Source: Anaerolineales bacterium
Lineage (GTDB): Bacteria; Chloroflexota; Anaerolineae; Anaerolineales; Anaerolineaceae
Assembly (NCBI GenBank): GCA_020060485.1
Contig: JAGVAB010000174.1
Coordinates: forward strand, 30,578 to 94,577
DNA: 64,000 bases
Reading direction: 5' to 3'
The position numbers and the translations under genes were made by a program. Numbering within the stretch: position 1 is the first letter of the stretch; every line of letters starts with the position of its first letter. Positions 16,560-28,256 of the stretch are shown here, piece after piece. The notes under the pieces are model-generated. The model did not search any database, had not been told where the DNA came from, and saw nothing but the letters and a program-made list of their open reading frames with translations.

Positions 16560-17882
16560 CTACAACTTTCTCTCTCCAATTGCCTTAAGCACGGCATCAT
16601 AGCTGGCTTCGAGTTCAACCGGTGGGTTGGCGAACTGCGACTCGATGCCATCCAGACGCAGGTTGTGATAATCGACCTTGAAGCCGGAGAACTTCAAGCC
16701 GTGGGCGGTGGAGATGACCACCACGCGCTCGTCGGAATGGATGATGCCTTTGTCGAGCAGCTTGATCAGGGCGCCCAGGGCGACGCCGGTGTGCGGGCAG
16801 CAGTACAGTCCGGTGCGGTCGGCGCGGGCGGCGGCGTTGGCCAGCTCTTCCTCACTGACCTGCTCGACCACACCGTCAAAGGATTTGAGGATGCGCACGG
16901 CGCGTTCGTAGCTGACCGGGTTGCCGATCTGGATAGCGGAGGCGAGGGTCTTCTTTGCGGCCACGGGTTTGAAATCGGTATAGTCGGTGATGAAGCTCAG
17001 GTATAGGGGATTGGCCTGGTCCGACTGGGCGCAGGCGATGCGCGGCAGGCGTTCGATCAGGCCCAGTTCTTTCATCATCAGCAGGCCCTTGCCCAGCGCC
17101 GAAACATTGCCCAGATTGCCTGAGGGCAGGATGATCCAGTCCGGCACTTGCCAATCGAGCTGCTGCACGATCTCGATGCCGACCGTCTTCTGGCCCTCGA
17201 TGCGCAGGGAGTTCATCGAATTGGCCAGGTAGATGGTGGGGTCTTCCGAAAGCTGCTGCACGATGCGCATGCAGCCGTCGAAGTCTGTGTCCAGCGAGAG
17301 CACCAGCGCGCCGTTGGCGATGGGCTGGATGAGTTGAGCAGTGGAGACCTTGCCCCGCGGCAGGAGGATCACGGCGGGGATCTCGGAGGCGGCGGCGTAG
17401 GCGGCCAGGGCGGCGGAGGTGTCTCCGGTGGATGCGCAGGCGATGGCTTTGATGTCCTTGCCGTCCTTGCGCATCTGCTTGACCGCCGAGACGAGCACCG
17501 TCATGCCCAGGTCCTTGAAAGAGCCGGTGTGGCTGTTGCCGCACAGCTTGACCCACAGATCGGGCACGCCGATCTGCTTGCCCAGCAGGTGGGCGTTGTA
17601 GATGTTGGAGTTGCCTTCGTACATGGAGACCACGCTGTCGTTCTCCAACTGCGGGCAGACCCATTCTTTTTTGCCCCACACGCCGCTGCCGTATGGATAG
17701 CGGCGTGTGTGTTCGCGCAAGTCAAAGAGCTCTTTCCATTCTTCAGCGCTGTGGTCCTTGAGGGCGTCCAGGTCATGTTCGACTTCCAGCAAGCCACCGC
17801 AGTCTTCGCAGCGATAGATTACATCATAGATCGGGTAGCGCTTTTGACAGCGGATACATTCATACCAGCAGGTGTAGCTCAT
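16560..17882 (-). CDS. thrC: Threonine synthase
   Basis: 440 residues, PLP enzyme converting O-phospho-L-homoserine to threonine. An N-terminal zinc-ribbon-like section has two CxxC pairs (CIRCQ, CEDCG). The PLP lysine lies in HTGSFKDLG, and the phosphate-binding glycine-rich loop is PSGNLGN. These features fit the threonine synthase family with the Cys-rich N-terminus. It is the last gene of hom-lysC-asd-(HAD-like)-thrC, three bases after the HAD-like gene, and is followed by a strong terminator. Because the enzyme needs phosphohomoserine, a homoserine kinase must exist somewhere, yet none is recognisable here. Confidence 0.93.
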   Translation of the reverse strand: MSYTCWYECIRCQKRYPIYDVIYRCEDCGGLLEVEHDLDALKDHSAEEWKELFDLREHTRRYPYGSGVWGKKEWVCPQLENDSVVSMYEGNSNIYNAHLLGKQIGVPDLWVKLCGNSHTGSFKDLGMTVLVSAVKQMRKDGKDIKAIACASTGDTSAALAAYAAASEIPAVILLPRGKVSTAQLIQPIANGALVLSLDTDFDGCMRIVQQLSEDPTIYLANSMNSLRIEGQKTVGIEIVQQLDWQVPDWIILPSGNLGNVSALGKGLLMMKELGLIERLPRIACAQSDQANPLYLSFITDYTDFKPVAAKKTLASAIQIGNPVSYERAVRILKSFDGVVEQVSEEELANAAARADRTGLYCCPHTGVALGALIKLLDKGIIHSDERVVVISTAHGLKFSGFKVDYHNLRLDGIESQFANPPVELEASYDAVLKAIGERKL

Positions 17883-17885
17883 GGG

Positions 17886-19013
17886 TCACGCTCCGAGTAT
17901 GTGGGTTTCGGTCTGGTGGATGGGGCGCAGACCTGCTGCTGCCTGTTCGGCGGAAGGCATGGAGGCTTCATCCGGTTTGTCGGAAATGCCAAACAACAGC
18001 GCCCCCGCAGATTGCCATTGCAGGGCGATCTGATAGACCTCGCGGGTCAGCACGATCTCTTCTTTGAGCATGGTTTCCGGTAGAGTATCATCTGGCAGAT
18101 GCCCCATGCGTTTGACGGTGGCCAGGTATTCACATTGGCGGAAGGCCTTAAAAGGCGTGGGGTCGCCTTGCGCATAGCTTTCATAGAAACATTCGTGCAT
18201 CTGGCGGAGTTCCTGTGGAAAACCGGCTTTGGCGGCCTCGCTTTCGGCCACCAATTCAGAGAAGGAGGCCACTTTTTTCGCATAGTACCATTCCAGCAGG
18301 CGGTCGAGGTTGACCCAGCCGCCGCTCAGTACCAGGCAGATATACACAAGGTAATCCTGGTTATCGGCGGTCAGCGGGTGGAAATCGGGCTGGTTGAGAG
18401 TGTCGTACATTTTCTGAAATTGAAGCAGATCTGCATCTTCGCCCAGCACTTTACCGGCGGTGATGCAGGCAGCCTCCAGGCGCGCCTGGTCGATGAGCTT
18501 GTGGTTGCGGCCTCTGGCGCCCAGGGCGGTTTTGTCAATGTCGAAGAGCACGACGGTGGTTTCATCCACCAGGAAGTTCAGTTGTTTCAAAGTCTGCGCG
18601 AATTGTTCAAGCGCCGTCCAGCGGTTGGCGGTGTACAGGGTGCCGGAATCCAGCTTTTCGGCATGGAAGCTCAAGGGGCCGATTTTTTCCGAACCGATGA
18701 AGGCCATCCCCGGCCAGCCGCCAACGGCAGCAATGTTGGCGAAGGCAGTGCCGTCATTCATGCGCGTATCACCCATATACACCAGGCGCGCCAGCGGATT
18801 GGCCGAGCGCATCTGTTGGGCGGTTTGCAGCACAGCGTGGATCACCCTGGCATATTCGGGGGTGGTTTTACGCGGGATGCTGCCAGGCTCAATGCCCAAC
18901 TGGCTGCGTAATTGCGGCAGGCCCGGCAGGCCGGGGTCGGCAGGGATCAGATTGCGGTAGAGGACACGGTCACCCAGAAAGGAACTGAGCGCTGCCCGTT
19001 CAACAGGTTTCAT
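17886..19013 (-). CDS. HAD-like protein with apparently permuted motifs, in the threonine operon
   Basis: 375 residues, not assigned to a named family. Residues 157-162 read FDIDKT, the nucleophile motif I of haloacid dehalogenase-like phosphotransferases, followed by GARGRN. A helical stretch of about 165 residues could be a cap. GISDKP at 342-347 then resembles motif II. The acidic motif IV candidate, MGDTRMNDG at 80-88, lies before motif I instead of after motif II, as though the fold were circularly permuted. The gene overlaps asd by 4 bp and ends 3 bp before thrC, so it is firmly part of the threonine operon. A role as phosphatase, phosphotransferase or a replacement homoserine kinase is speculation from position; a regulatory role is also possible. 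Confidence 0.6.
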   Translation of the reverse strand: MKPVERAALSSFLGDRVLYRNLIPADPGLPGLPQLRSQLGIEPGSIPRKTTPEYARVIHAVLQTAQQMRSANPLARLVYMGDTRMNDGTAFANIAAVGGWPGMAFIGSEKIGPLSFHAEKLDSGTLYTANRWTALEQFAQTLKQLNFLVDETTVVLFDIDKTALGARGRNHKLIDQARLEAACITAGKVLGEDADLLQFQKMYDTLNQPDFHPLTADNQDYLVYICLVLSGGWVNLDRLLEWYYAKKVASFSELVAESEAAKAGFPQELRQMHECFYESYAQGDPTPFKAFRQCEYLATVKRMGHLPDDTLPETMLKEEIVLTREVYQIALQWQSAGALLFGISDKPDEASMPSAEQAAAGLRPIHQTETHILGA

Positions 19014-20062
19014 TGTATGTACCCTCCTGCGACCAACAGCTCGGCGTTGAGCAGAGAACCGCCAGCTGCGCCGCGAATGGCATTGTGCACCACGCTCACC
19101 AGACGCAAGTCGAGCATGGGGCAGGGACGCACGCGCCCCACCGTACAGACCATGCCGTTGTCGGCATCCCGGTCCCGACGGGGTTGGGGACGATCAGGCT
19201 CCATGCGCACGATCACCGGGTGGGCAGGGGCGCTGGGCAGGTCCCAGGCCAGTTCAGGACCGCGGTAATTTGCCAGCACCTCGATGGCTTCCTGCGGGCT
19301 GGGCTTGCGTTTGAAGCCCACCGACAGGCAGATGGTGTGGCCGTGCAGCACCGGTGCGCGGTTGGATTGGGCCGAGATGACCATCTCGGCATCAATGCGC
19401 CTGCCGTTTTGCATCTTGCCCAGCAAGGCACGGCTTTCCGATTCCATCTTTTCTTCTTCACCCTGGATGAATGGGATCAGGTTGTCGCTGGCGTCCAGGA
19501 ATGAAACGCCGGGGTAACCTGCACCAGAGATGGCCTGAAAAGAAACCGCCATGAAGCGGTCGATCTCAAAGGCTTGATGCAGAGGCTTGAGGGCCATGAC
19601 GATGCCGGTGGTGGTACAGTTTGGGCTGGTCACCAGCAGACCTTTCCAGCCGCGGTTCTTTTTCTGTTCAGCCAGCATGGCAATGTGATCGCCATTCACT
19701 TCGGGGATGATGACCGGCACATCCGGATCCAGACGGAAGGCCGAGGCATTGGAACACACGGCAACACCGGCCTCAGCCAGGCGGGGTTCGATTTGGCGGG
19801 CCACTTCGGCTGGCAGGGCCGAGAAGGCCACCCGGCCGGGAATCTCGGCGTCCAGAGGCAGGACGGGCATTTGGTTGATGCCTTGCGGCGGGTCGCCGGC
19901 GATGACCCAGTTGGCGGCTTCGCCGTAGGTTCGGCCAGCGCTGCGTTCTGAACCAACCAGAGCAGCAATTTCAAACCAGGGATGATTTGCCAGCATTTGA
20001 ATGAAACGCTGGCCCACGATGCCTGTGGCACCCAAAACTGCAACGGGAATTTTGTTCATCAT
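19010..20062 (-). CDS. asd: Aspartate-semialdehyde dehydrogenase
   Basis: 350 residues, NADPH-dependent reduction of aspartyl phosphate to the semialdehyde. The N-terminus has the nucleotide-binding GATGIVGQRF. The catalytic Cys is in SPNCTTTG, and the substrate-binding region contains GAGYPG. The spelling is closer to the archaeal/fungal branch of Asd than to the enterobacterial one. AAAGGTG precedes tandem ATG codons at 20062 and 20059. It lies 111 bp after lysC and overlaps the HAD-like gene by ATGA. Confidence 0.94.
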   Translation of the reverse strand: MMNKIPVAVLGATGIVGQRFIQMLANHPWFEIAALVGSERSAGRTYGEAANWVIAGDPPQGINQMPVLPLDAEIPGRVAFSALPAEVARQIEPRLAEAGVAVCSNASAFRLDPDVPVIIPEVNGDHIAMLAEQKKNRGWKGLLVTSPNCTTTGIVMALKPLHQAFEIDRFMAVSFQAISGAGYPGVSFLDASDNLIPFIQGEEEKMESESRALLGKMQNGRRIDAEMVISAQSNRAPVLHGHTICLSVGFKRKPSPQEAIEVLANYRGPELAWDLPSAPAHPVIVRMEPDRPQPRRDRDADNGMVCTVGRVRPCPMLDLRLVSVVHNAIRGAAGGSLLNAELLVAGGYIQ

Positions 20063-20173
20063 ATTTCACCTTTCGCCCAAGAGCGGGCGGATATTTTTTT
20101 CGGTCATTGCGACAAGTTCAGCGGTTTGATCGATCCGGTGCCCAGGCCGCGAAGTGCAGGCCAGGCAAACGGA

Positions 20174-21589
20174 TCAGTTTCCGTTTTTCTCAACCACTTC
20201 GGCATGGATGGCCTGCACGGCGCGGTTGGCGTCTTTGGCTGCCAGCACCAGGGAAATGCTGAACTCGGAAGAGCCCTGGGCGATGGCGATGACGTTGATG
20301 CCGGCCTGGCCTAAAGCGCCAAAGATGCGGGCAGAAACGCCGGGTGTCTCCCGCATGCCGGCCCCGATGACGGTCAGGATCTCCACTTCGTCTTGCGCCC
20401 AGATGCGGTCAATGTCACGGCGCATCAATTCGAGGGCCATCTCGGTCTCGATCGATTTCAGTACGCCGGGCACACTTTCCGAAGGGATGACGAAACAGAT
20501 CGACTGTTCCGAGGAGGACTGCGAGATCATCAGCACGCTGGCACCCTCGCGGGCCACGGCGGCAAAGGTGCGGGCGGCGATGCCGGGTACGCCCAGCATG
20601 CCGCGGCCTTCCACGTTGAGGATGCTCAGATTGCGGATGGTGGTAATGGCAGTGACAATGCCGGGCTTGCTGTTCGAATCCTTGCTGATGCGCGTGCCGG
20701 GGTGGGTTGGGTTGAAGGTATTCTTGACCCACAGGGGAATACCGCGCTCAATGATCGGGCGAATGGTCTTGGGGTGCAGCACCTTGGCGCCGAAATAGGC
20801 CAGTTCACCTACCTCGCTGTACGACAGCTCTGACACCACTTTGGCGGAAGGCACCACACGCGGGTCGGCTGTCATCACGCCGTCCACATCGGTATAGGTA
20901 TACACTTCGGCTGCATCGAGGCAGTCGCCCAGGATGGCAGAGGTATAATCACTGCCGCCGCGGCCCAGGGTGGTGGTTACGCCGCTCCGGGTGGCGCCAA
21001 TGAAACCGGTCACTACCGGGGTCAGGCCTTTTTCCAGCAAGGGCAGCATTTTTTCCTGAATGCGGGTGCGCGTCAAATCCATGACGGGAGCAGCGTCCAT
21101 GAAATGTTCATCGGTAACGATCAGTTCGGAAGCATCCACTGCCATGCTGGGGGTGCCAATCTCTTGCAGCAGGGCGGCAAAGACGCGGGCATTCATACGC
21201 TCGCCCAGCGAGGCAATTGAATCGGTACCGCGCGGAGTCACTTCGCCCATGACGTGGATACTGCCGCATAAGGTGCGCAATTCCCGGATGAAGTGACTGA
21301 TGCCGGTTTCCAGTGCGGTGCGGGCTTCGCCTTTTGGCAGCAGGGCACGGATGGTTTCCTGGTGGCGGTAGTGAATATCATCAATAGTGGTGGTATACAG
21401 CTTTTCGTCGCCTGATGCAGCGGCTTTGGCCGCGGTCAGCAGGGCGTTGGTGATGCCGCTCATGGCAGATACCACAACGACTACATGGTCCCAGTCACGG
21501 GTTTGTTGTTGTACAATGGCTGCGGCCTGGCGCAGGGCATCCACGCTACCTACTGAGGTGCCGCCGAATTTTATGGTTAAGACGCTCAT
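20174..21589 (-). CDS. lysC: Aspartate kinase with C-terminal ACT domains
   Basis: 471 residues, monofunctional aspartokinase catalysing the first step of the lysine/threonine/methionine pathway. The N-terminal KFGGTSVG is the phosphate-binding signature; TLGRGGSDYTS and YTDVDGVMTADPR belong to the amino-acid-kinase fold. Two ACT domains (about 315-465) provide allosteric feedback by threonine or lysine. It follows hom by 22 bp. Which amino acid inhibits it cannot be told from the sequence, but its place in a threonine operon suggests threonine. Confidence 0.94.
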   Translation of the reverse strand: MSVLTIKFGGTSVGSVDALRQAAAIVQQQTRDWDHVVVVVSAMSGITNALLTAAKAAASGDEKLYTTTIDDIHYRHQETIRALLPKGEARTALETGISHFIRELRTLCGSIHVMGEVTPRGTDSIASLGERMNARVFAALLQEIGTPSMAVDASELIVTDEHFMDAAPVMDLTRTRIQEKMLPLLEKGLTPVVTGFIGATRSGVTTTLGRGGSDYTSAILGDCLDAAEVYTYTDVDGVMTADPRVVPSAKVVSELSYSEVGELAYFGAKVLHPKTIRPIIERGIPLWVKNTFNPTHPGTRISKDSNSKPGIVTAITTIRNLSILNVEGRGMLGVPGIAARTFAAVAREGASVLMISQSSSEQSICFVIPSESVPGVLKSIETEMALELMRRDIDRIWAQDEVEILTVIGAGMRETPGVSARIFGALGQAGINVIAIAQGSSEFSISLVLAAKDANRAVQAIHAEVVEKNGN

Positions 21590-21611
21590 AGAATGATCCT
21601 TGATAATGAGA

Positions 21612-22679
21612 TTAGACAGCCAGATGCAGGATGTCGCTGAAAACGCCGGCGGCGGTTACTGCTACCCCGGCTCCCGGCCCGGCGATGACCAGCGGTGTAT
21701 CGGCGTAGCGGGCGGTGGTCAGGGCAAAATAATTGTCCGGCCCTTGCAAGGCACCCAGGGCGCTGCTTTTGGCCGCCATTTCCAGGCCGACAGCCGCTTT
21801 GCCGGCAGAGATGCGCGCCACATAGCGCGGCACCATGCCTTCAGCCAGGGCAGGCTGCAAACGTTGTTGAAAGACTTCATCCAGCGTGTGCATATTGGTC
21901 AAAAAATCATCCAGCGATAGACTGGCGATCTGGTCGCTATACAATTTTTCGATGGGCAGGTTGTCCATTTCCAGGGGCATGCCGGCCGTGCGGGCCAGGA
22001 TGACAGCCTTGCGGGCTACATCCAGACCGCTGAGGTCCTGGCGGGGGTCTGGCTCGGTGTATCCCAACTGGTGCGCCTCGTTGACCGCAGCACTGTAGGA
22101 TACGCCTTGTTCCAGCCGGGTGCAGAGAAAGCCCAGTGTGCCGCTCAGGCAGCCCTGAATGGCAGTAACCGTGTCGCCGGTAGCCAGAAGGTCACGCAGG
22201 GCAGCCATGACCGGCAGCCCGGCCCCGACAGTGGCCTCGCAGCGCAGCCGGGGATGACCAAAAAGCGGACTCGCCTGCTCCCAGGGCGCGCTGATGGGGT
22301 GCTTGTTAGCCAGCACTACGCCGCAGCCATTGTGCAAGGCAGACAGGATGAGCGGCATGGTCTCAACGGAGGCGGTGGTATCCACGAGAATGGAACCGGC
22401 ATGCAGTAAATTGTTCAGGGAAGCGGCGGCCTGACTCGCCGGCAGATCTGCCAGTGAACGCCCGGCCGCCTTTTGAGTTATGGCGGTACGGATTTGCTGA
22501 TCCGTCAACCCGGAGGCGGCATGCAGCACGGCCCGGCTGTCGGCCAGAGTGGTGAAGCCCAGCTCCAGGTGGCGGTCTTTTTGCAGGCGGCTGCGGCTGG
22601 TCAGTACCTGATTTGCCAGTTCCTGACCGACCTTGCCCAGCCCCAGCAGGATGATGTTGATCTTTTTGTGTACCGTCAT
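21612..22679 (-). CDS. hom: Homoserine dehydrogenase (short form, no ACT domain)
   Basis: 355 residues, NAD(P)-dependent reduction of aspartate semialdehyde to homoserine. The Rossmann motif is LLGLGKVGQELA near the N-terminus, the mid-region ANKHPIS corresponds to the conserved ANK motif, and GYTEPDPRQDLSGLDVARK carries the conserved substrate and catalytic residues. No ACT domain follows, so feedback control probably acts on LysC. The start at 22679 is preceded by CTGGAGC; the frame is open to 22745 without a ribosome-binding site. It is the first gene of the threonine operon. Confidence 0.93.
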   Translation of the reverse strand: MTVHKKINIILLGLGKVGQELANQVLTSRSRLQKDRHLELGFTTLADSRAVLHAASGLTDQQIRTAITQKAAGRSLADLPASQAAASLNNLLHAGSILVDTTASVETMPLILSALHNGCGVVLANKHPISAPWEQASPLFGHPRLRCEATVGAGLPVMAALRDLLATGDTVTAIQGCLSGTLGFLCTRLEQGVSYSAAVNEAHQLGYTEPDPRQDLSGLDVARKAVILARTAGMPLEMDNLPIEKLYSDQIASLSLDDFLTNMHTLDEVFQQRLQPALAEGMVPRYVARISAGKAAVGLEMAAKSSALGALQGPDNYFALTTARYADTPLVIAGPGAGVAVTAAGVFSDILHLAV

Positions 22680-22705
22680 AATTTTTGCTCCAGTAAAGGA
22701 TAGCG

Positions 22706-22738
22706 CTGTGAGTTTGGCAGGTTTCGCCAAACTCACAG
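22706..22738. other. Perfect hairpin between acnA and hom
   Basis: Perfect 13-bp arms (22706-22718, 22726-22738) with a 7-base loop. No T tract follows on either strand, so it is not a classical terminator. It lies between the acnA stop and the hom ribosome-binding site and could be a 5' leader structure of the threonine operon or an mRNA-processing or stability element. Confidence 0.5.
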
Positions 22739-22781
22739 GTAACATCCAGGGATGAACTGACTGGCAATGCGCCGGATAGGT

Positions 22782-25436
<2,655 letters not shown>

Positions 25437-25492
25437 GGGATTTCTCCGGTGATTGTTTTTTTTGCGTGTTTATGCACCAAATTATTTGTGCG

Positions 25493-25514
25493 GGGGCGAG
25501 ACATGCCTCGTCCC
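25493..25514. repeat. Short palindromic element between icd and acnA
   Basis: GGGGCGAG (25493-25500) and CTCGTCCC (25507-25514) pair with one G-T around ACATGC. Sequences of this GGGCGAG-ATGC-CTCGCCC kind recur as dispersed repeats in various genomes. Only one copy was seen here, so the repeat assignment rests on general knowledge. Confidence 0.4.
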
Positions 25515-25554
25515 TACGTTATTTGGATATCGATCGCACCAATTTATCGTTGAT

Positions 25555-26859
25555 CTACTTCTCCATATACTTTATGACAGCCTGCCCAAATTCCGAGGTT
25601 GAGAGCAGCTTTGCGCCCAGCACCAGTTTGTGCAGGTCAAAGGTTAACATACGCCGGGCGACTGTGGTCTCGATACCCTTCACTACCAGATCGGCGGCTT
25701 CGTTCCAGCCCAGGTGACGCAGGAGCATCTCGCCCGAAAGGATCAATGAACTTGGGTTGGCGCAATTCTGACCGGCGAACTGCGGAGCGGTGCCATGCGT
25801 GGCCTCAAAGATGGCTGCGCCGGTGTCATAATTGATGTTACCGCCAGGAGCGATGCCCACCCCGCCCACCTGGGCAGCCAGGGCATCCGAAAGGTAATCG
25901 CCGTTCAGGTTGAGGGTGGCCAGCACATCCAGGCTGGCAGGGTCGGTGAGCAGCTTTTCAAAGGCGATGTCGGCAATCAAATCTTTGACCAGCAACCGGC
26001 CGCCAGCCAGGGCGGTTTCCATTTCAGCGTTGGCTGCATCGTTGCCCTTTTCGACTTTGGTGCGCTGCCATTGTTCCATTGTGTAAACTCGATCCCCAAA
26101 TTCTTCCTGAGCCAGGGCATAGCCCCAGTTTCGAAAGGCGCCTTCGGTGAATTTCATGATATTGCCCTTATGCACCAGGGTCACGCTGCGGCGTTGATGG
26201 TCAAGCGCCCACTGGATGGCGGCCCGCACCAGGCGCTGGCTGCCTTGCTGAGAAACAGGTTTGATGCCCAGGCCAACATTCTCGGCAAAGCGCAGCTTGG
26301 CATAGTCTTTGGGGAAATGCTCTTTCAGCAGGCTCAGAAATTTTTGATTGTCTTCGCTCCCGGCGGCGAACTCGATGCCGGTGTAGATATCCTCGGTGTT
26401 CTCGCGAAAGACGATCATGTTCACATGCTCGGGAGTGCGCACTGGCGAAGGCAGGCCATTGAACCAGCGCACCGGCCGTTGGCAGACGTAGAGGTCAAGG
26501 GCCTTGCGCAGAGCCACGTTCAGCGAGCGGATGCCGCCACCGACCGGGGTGGTCAGCGGGCCTTTGATGCCCACCAGATGGTCGGTAAAGGATTGGATGG
26601 TTGCATCTGGCAGCCAGGATCCAGTCAGGTTGAAGGCTTTTTCACCGGCCAGCACTTCCAGCCAGTGAATGCGGCGCTGGCTTCCATAGGCTCTCTCCAC
26701 GGCTGCATCCAGCACACGATGGGCAGCTTGCCAAATGTCCGGGCCGATGCCGTCACCCTCAATGAAAGGGATCAGCGGATCGGGTGGAACGTTCAGTTGG
26801 CCGCCAGGGATGCAGGTGATGCGGTTGCCAGACGTTGCTGCAGAGGAATGGGTCATCAT
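25555..26859 (-). CDS. icd: NADP-type isocitrate dehydrogenase
   Basis: 434 residues, oxidative decarboxylation of isocitrate to 2-oxoglutarate. Family motifs: [12 protein letters not shown] near the N-terminus, [12 protein letters not shown] with the substrate-binding Ser that is phosphorylated in E. coli, [14 protein letters not shown], and the cofactor-binding [11 protein letters not shown]. The ATG at 26859 has GGAGGCG upstream; a longer frame from 26940 would begin upstream of the predicted transcription start and is rejected. NADP rather than NAD use is inferred from similarity to E. coli-type Icd. It heads the icd-acnA transcript. Confidence 0.94.
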   Translation of the reverse strand: MMTHSSAATSGNRITCIPGGQLNVPPDPLIPFIEGDGIGPDIWQAAHRVLDAAVERAYGSQRRIHWLEVLAGEKAFNLTGSWLPDATIQSFTDHLVGIKGPLTTPVGGGIRSLNVALRKALDLYVCQRPVRWFNGLPSPVRTPEHVNMIVFRENTEDIYTGIEFAAGSEDNQKFLSLLKEHFPKDYAKLRFAENVGLGIKPVSQQGSQRLVRAAIQWALDHQRRSVTLVHKGNIMKFTEGAFRNWGYALAQEEFGDRVYTMEQWQRTKVEKGNDAANAEMETALAGGRLLVKDLIADIAFEKLLTDPASLDVLATLNLNGDYLSDALAAQVGGVGIAPGGNINYDTGAAIFEATHGTAPQFAGQNCANPSSLILSGEMLLRHLGWNEAADLVVKGIETTVARRMLTFDLHKLVLGAKLLSTSEFGQAVIKYMEK

Positions 26860-26894
26860 GGAATTCGCCTCCGGGAGAGGATTGTCTTGTTTGA

Positions 26895-26950
26895 TGGGAC
26901 AGTGTCTGAACAGATGGGACAATTCTACTTGCCGCAGCATGGCATGTCAA
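26895..26950 (-). promoter_or_regulatory. icd promoter with paired TGTCCCA operator
   Basis: On the minus strand TTGACA (26945-26950), 17 bases and TAGAAT (26922-26927) form a promoter. Abutting the -10 is AATTGTCCCAT, then 12 bases, then TGTCCCA; on the plus strand the two TGGGACA copies are at 26895-26901 and 26915-26921, exactly 20 bp apart. The same arrangement occurs at the iclR promoter, so this is very likely the IclR operator. Confidence 0.75.
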
Positions 26951-27184
26951 GGTTTCTGGTGGAAATCACCCGGTCGCTAGCCAGGCGGTATGGATCCTTC
27001 CGGCAGAGCTTGCCGGCATTGACCCTGTAAGGCAAGCCGGCATGTGGGCCGCGGATGATTTCAAGGGGCGTTCCCTATGCCAGTCGAAGGAAACGAGTTT
27101 CCATATTAACACGACGGCTGCGCAAGTTGAAGCCGATACCCTTTCAGTTGCTCCGTTGATAACAAAATCTTAACCAAAAACCTC

Positions 27185-27241
27185 TTGACAAGCGCCAGAA
27201 AAAAGTTGTATAATTGTCCCATTAGACTGGACGATGTCCCA
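27185..27241 (+). promoter_or_regulatory. iclR promoter with paired TGTCCCA operator
   Basis: TTGACA (27185-27190), an 18-base spacer and TATAAT (27209-27214) give a near-perfect promoter. Directly after the -10, TGTCCCA occurs at 27215-27221 and again at 27235-27241, as AATTGTCCCAT-N12-TGTCCCA. This matches the element at the icd promoter base for base outside the spacer. The place over the transcription start suggests autorepression. Confidence 0.8.
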
Positions 27242-27266
27242 CTTGGTAAGACGAAATTAAAAACCT

Positions 27267-28031
27267 ATGCCTGCTGAAAAGATGCAATCCCTGGAAAGAG
27301 CCGTATCCATCCTCAACTGCTTCAGTTTGGAGCAGCCGGAGATGGGTGTGCGCGAAGTGGCGCGCAAGATCGACCTTTCGGCCAGCACCACCGGGCGCAT
27401 CATGGCTGGTTTGAAAGAAATGGGTTTGCTCAGTCAGAATCCCGACACACGGGCTTATGCTTTGGGGGCTTCTGTGCTGGTGTGGGCCGGGGTTTATTCC
27501 AGTACGCTGGATGTGCGCAACGCAGCCCTTTCGGCCATTGACCGCCTGCACCGCGACACGCAAGAGACCATTAGCCTGTACATTCTGCAAGGCGACGAGC
27601 GGGTGTGTGTAGAGCGGCGCGAAAGTCCGCAAACTGTGCGCCTGGTGACCCGCGTTGGCCGGCGTCTGCCGCTTTATGCCGGGTCTGCAGGCAAAGTCTT
27701 TTTGGCATTTTTGCCTGCTGAAAGAACCTCCGAAATTCTCGACAAATCAGCCTTCACTCCCTTCACGCCCAGCACAATCATCGATCGCAATGCACTGGAA
27801 GCTGAACTGGAAGTTGTGCGTCGTCAGGGATTTGCTCTCAGCACTGGCGAATGGCAGAGCGAAGCCTCCGGGATCGCTGCACCGATCTTTAACGAAAAAG
27901 GCGAGATCGTGGCAGCATTAACCATCTCCGGCCCTTCCCAGCGCTTCACAGAGGAAAAGATGAATCAGTATGCTGATGTGGTTGCCGCGGCCGCAGGTGA
28001 AGTCTCACGCACCATGGGATACAGGAGGTGA
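27267..28031 (+). CDS. IclR family transcriptional regulator
   Basis: 254 residues. The N-terminal winged helix (about 1-70) contains MQSLERAVSIL and the recognition region LSASTTGRIMAGL. The C-terminal effector domain has the family pattern around RLVTRVGRRLPLYAGSAGKVFLAF and ASGIAAPIFNEKGEIVAALTISGP, described here by these segments only. It lies between icd-acnA (divergent) and gltA (downstream), and its own and the icd promoters carry the same operator, so control of the citrate-to-2-oxoglutarate steps is a reasonable inference. The ligand is unknown; a small organic acid would be usual for the family. The stop codon lies inside the ribosome-binding site of a tiny downstream gene. Confidence 0.93.
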   Translation: MPAEKMQSLERAVSILNCFSLEQPEMGVREVARKIDLSASTTGRIMAGLKEMGLLSQNPDTRAYALGASVLVWAGVYSSTLDVRNAALSAIDRLHRDTQETISLYILQGDERVCVERRESPQTVRLVTRVGRRLPLYAGSAGKVFLAFLPAERTSEILDKSAFTPFTPSTIIDRNALEAELEVVRRQGFALSTGEWQSEASGIAAPIFNEKGEIVAALTISGPSQRFTEEKMNQYADVVAAAAGEVSRTMGYRR

Positions 28032-28033
28032 TC

Positions 28034-28141
28034 ATGAAAATTGCCATGCTCTTGATGCCTCAGCTTTTGCCGCGACTGCCAGAGCAGCCAGCGGCTATGC
28101 AGCCCGTGATTTTCCAGCCGGCTGCCATGGGTGAGATGTAA
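28034..28141 (+). CDS. Possible 35-residue small protein or leader peptide
   Basis: A short frame starts 2 bases after the iclR stop and is preceded by AGGAGGTGATC, an almost perfect match to the anti-Shine-Dalgarno sequence and among the strongest ribosome-binding sites in the window. The peptide starts MKIAMLLMPQLL, is rich in Met, Pro and Gln, and has no charged cluster or clear membrane segment beyond a mildly hydrophobic start. A terminator follows 27 bases later. It could be a real small protein or a leader affecting gltA expression. No family is recognised. Confidence 0.45.
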   Translation: MKIAMLLMPQLLPRLPEQPAAMQPVIFQPAAMGEM

Positions 28142-28167
28142 GAAGGTGCAGGAAATTGAAATGAATC

Positions 28168-28199
28168 ATTCCCTGGCCTTCCAGGGAATTTTTATTTTT
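28168..28199 (+). terminator. Intrinsic terminator between iclR and gltA
   Basis: ATTCCCTGG (28168-28176) pairs with CCAGGGAAT (28181-28189) around a 4-base loop and runs into TTTTATTTTT. It separates the iclR transcript from gltA unless there is readthrough or antitermination. Confidence 0.88.
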
Positions 28200-28256
28200 G
28201 ATGCGTTTGGTGAGATGGCAAAAGGCGTTACGGGACAAATTTAATGGAGGAGGATC

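Noticed and set aside
22706..22738. Terminator of acnA
   Set aside because: The stem is perfect but no T tract follows on the minus strand.
25795..27030. A 411-codon plus-strand open frame
   Set aside because: Antisense to icd and its promoter; no family features.
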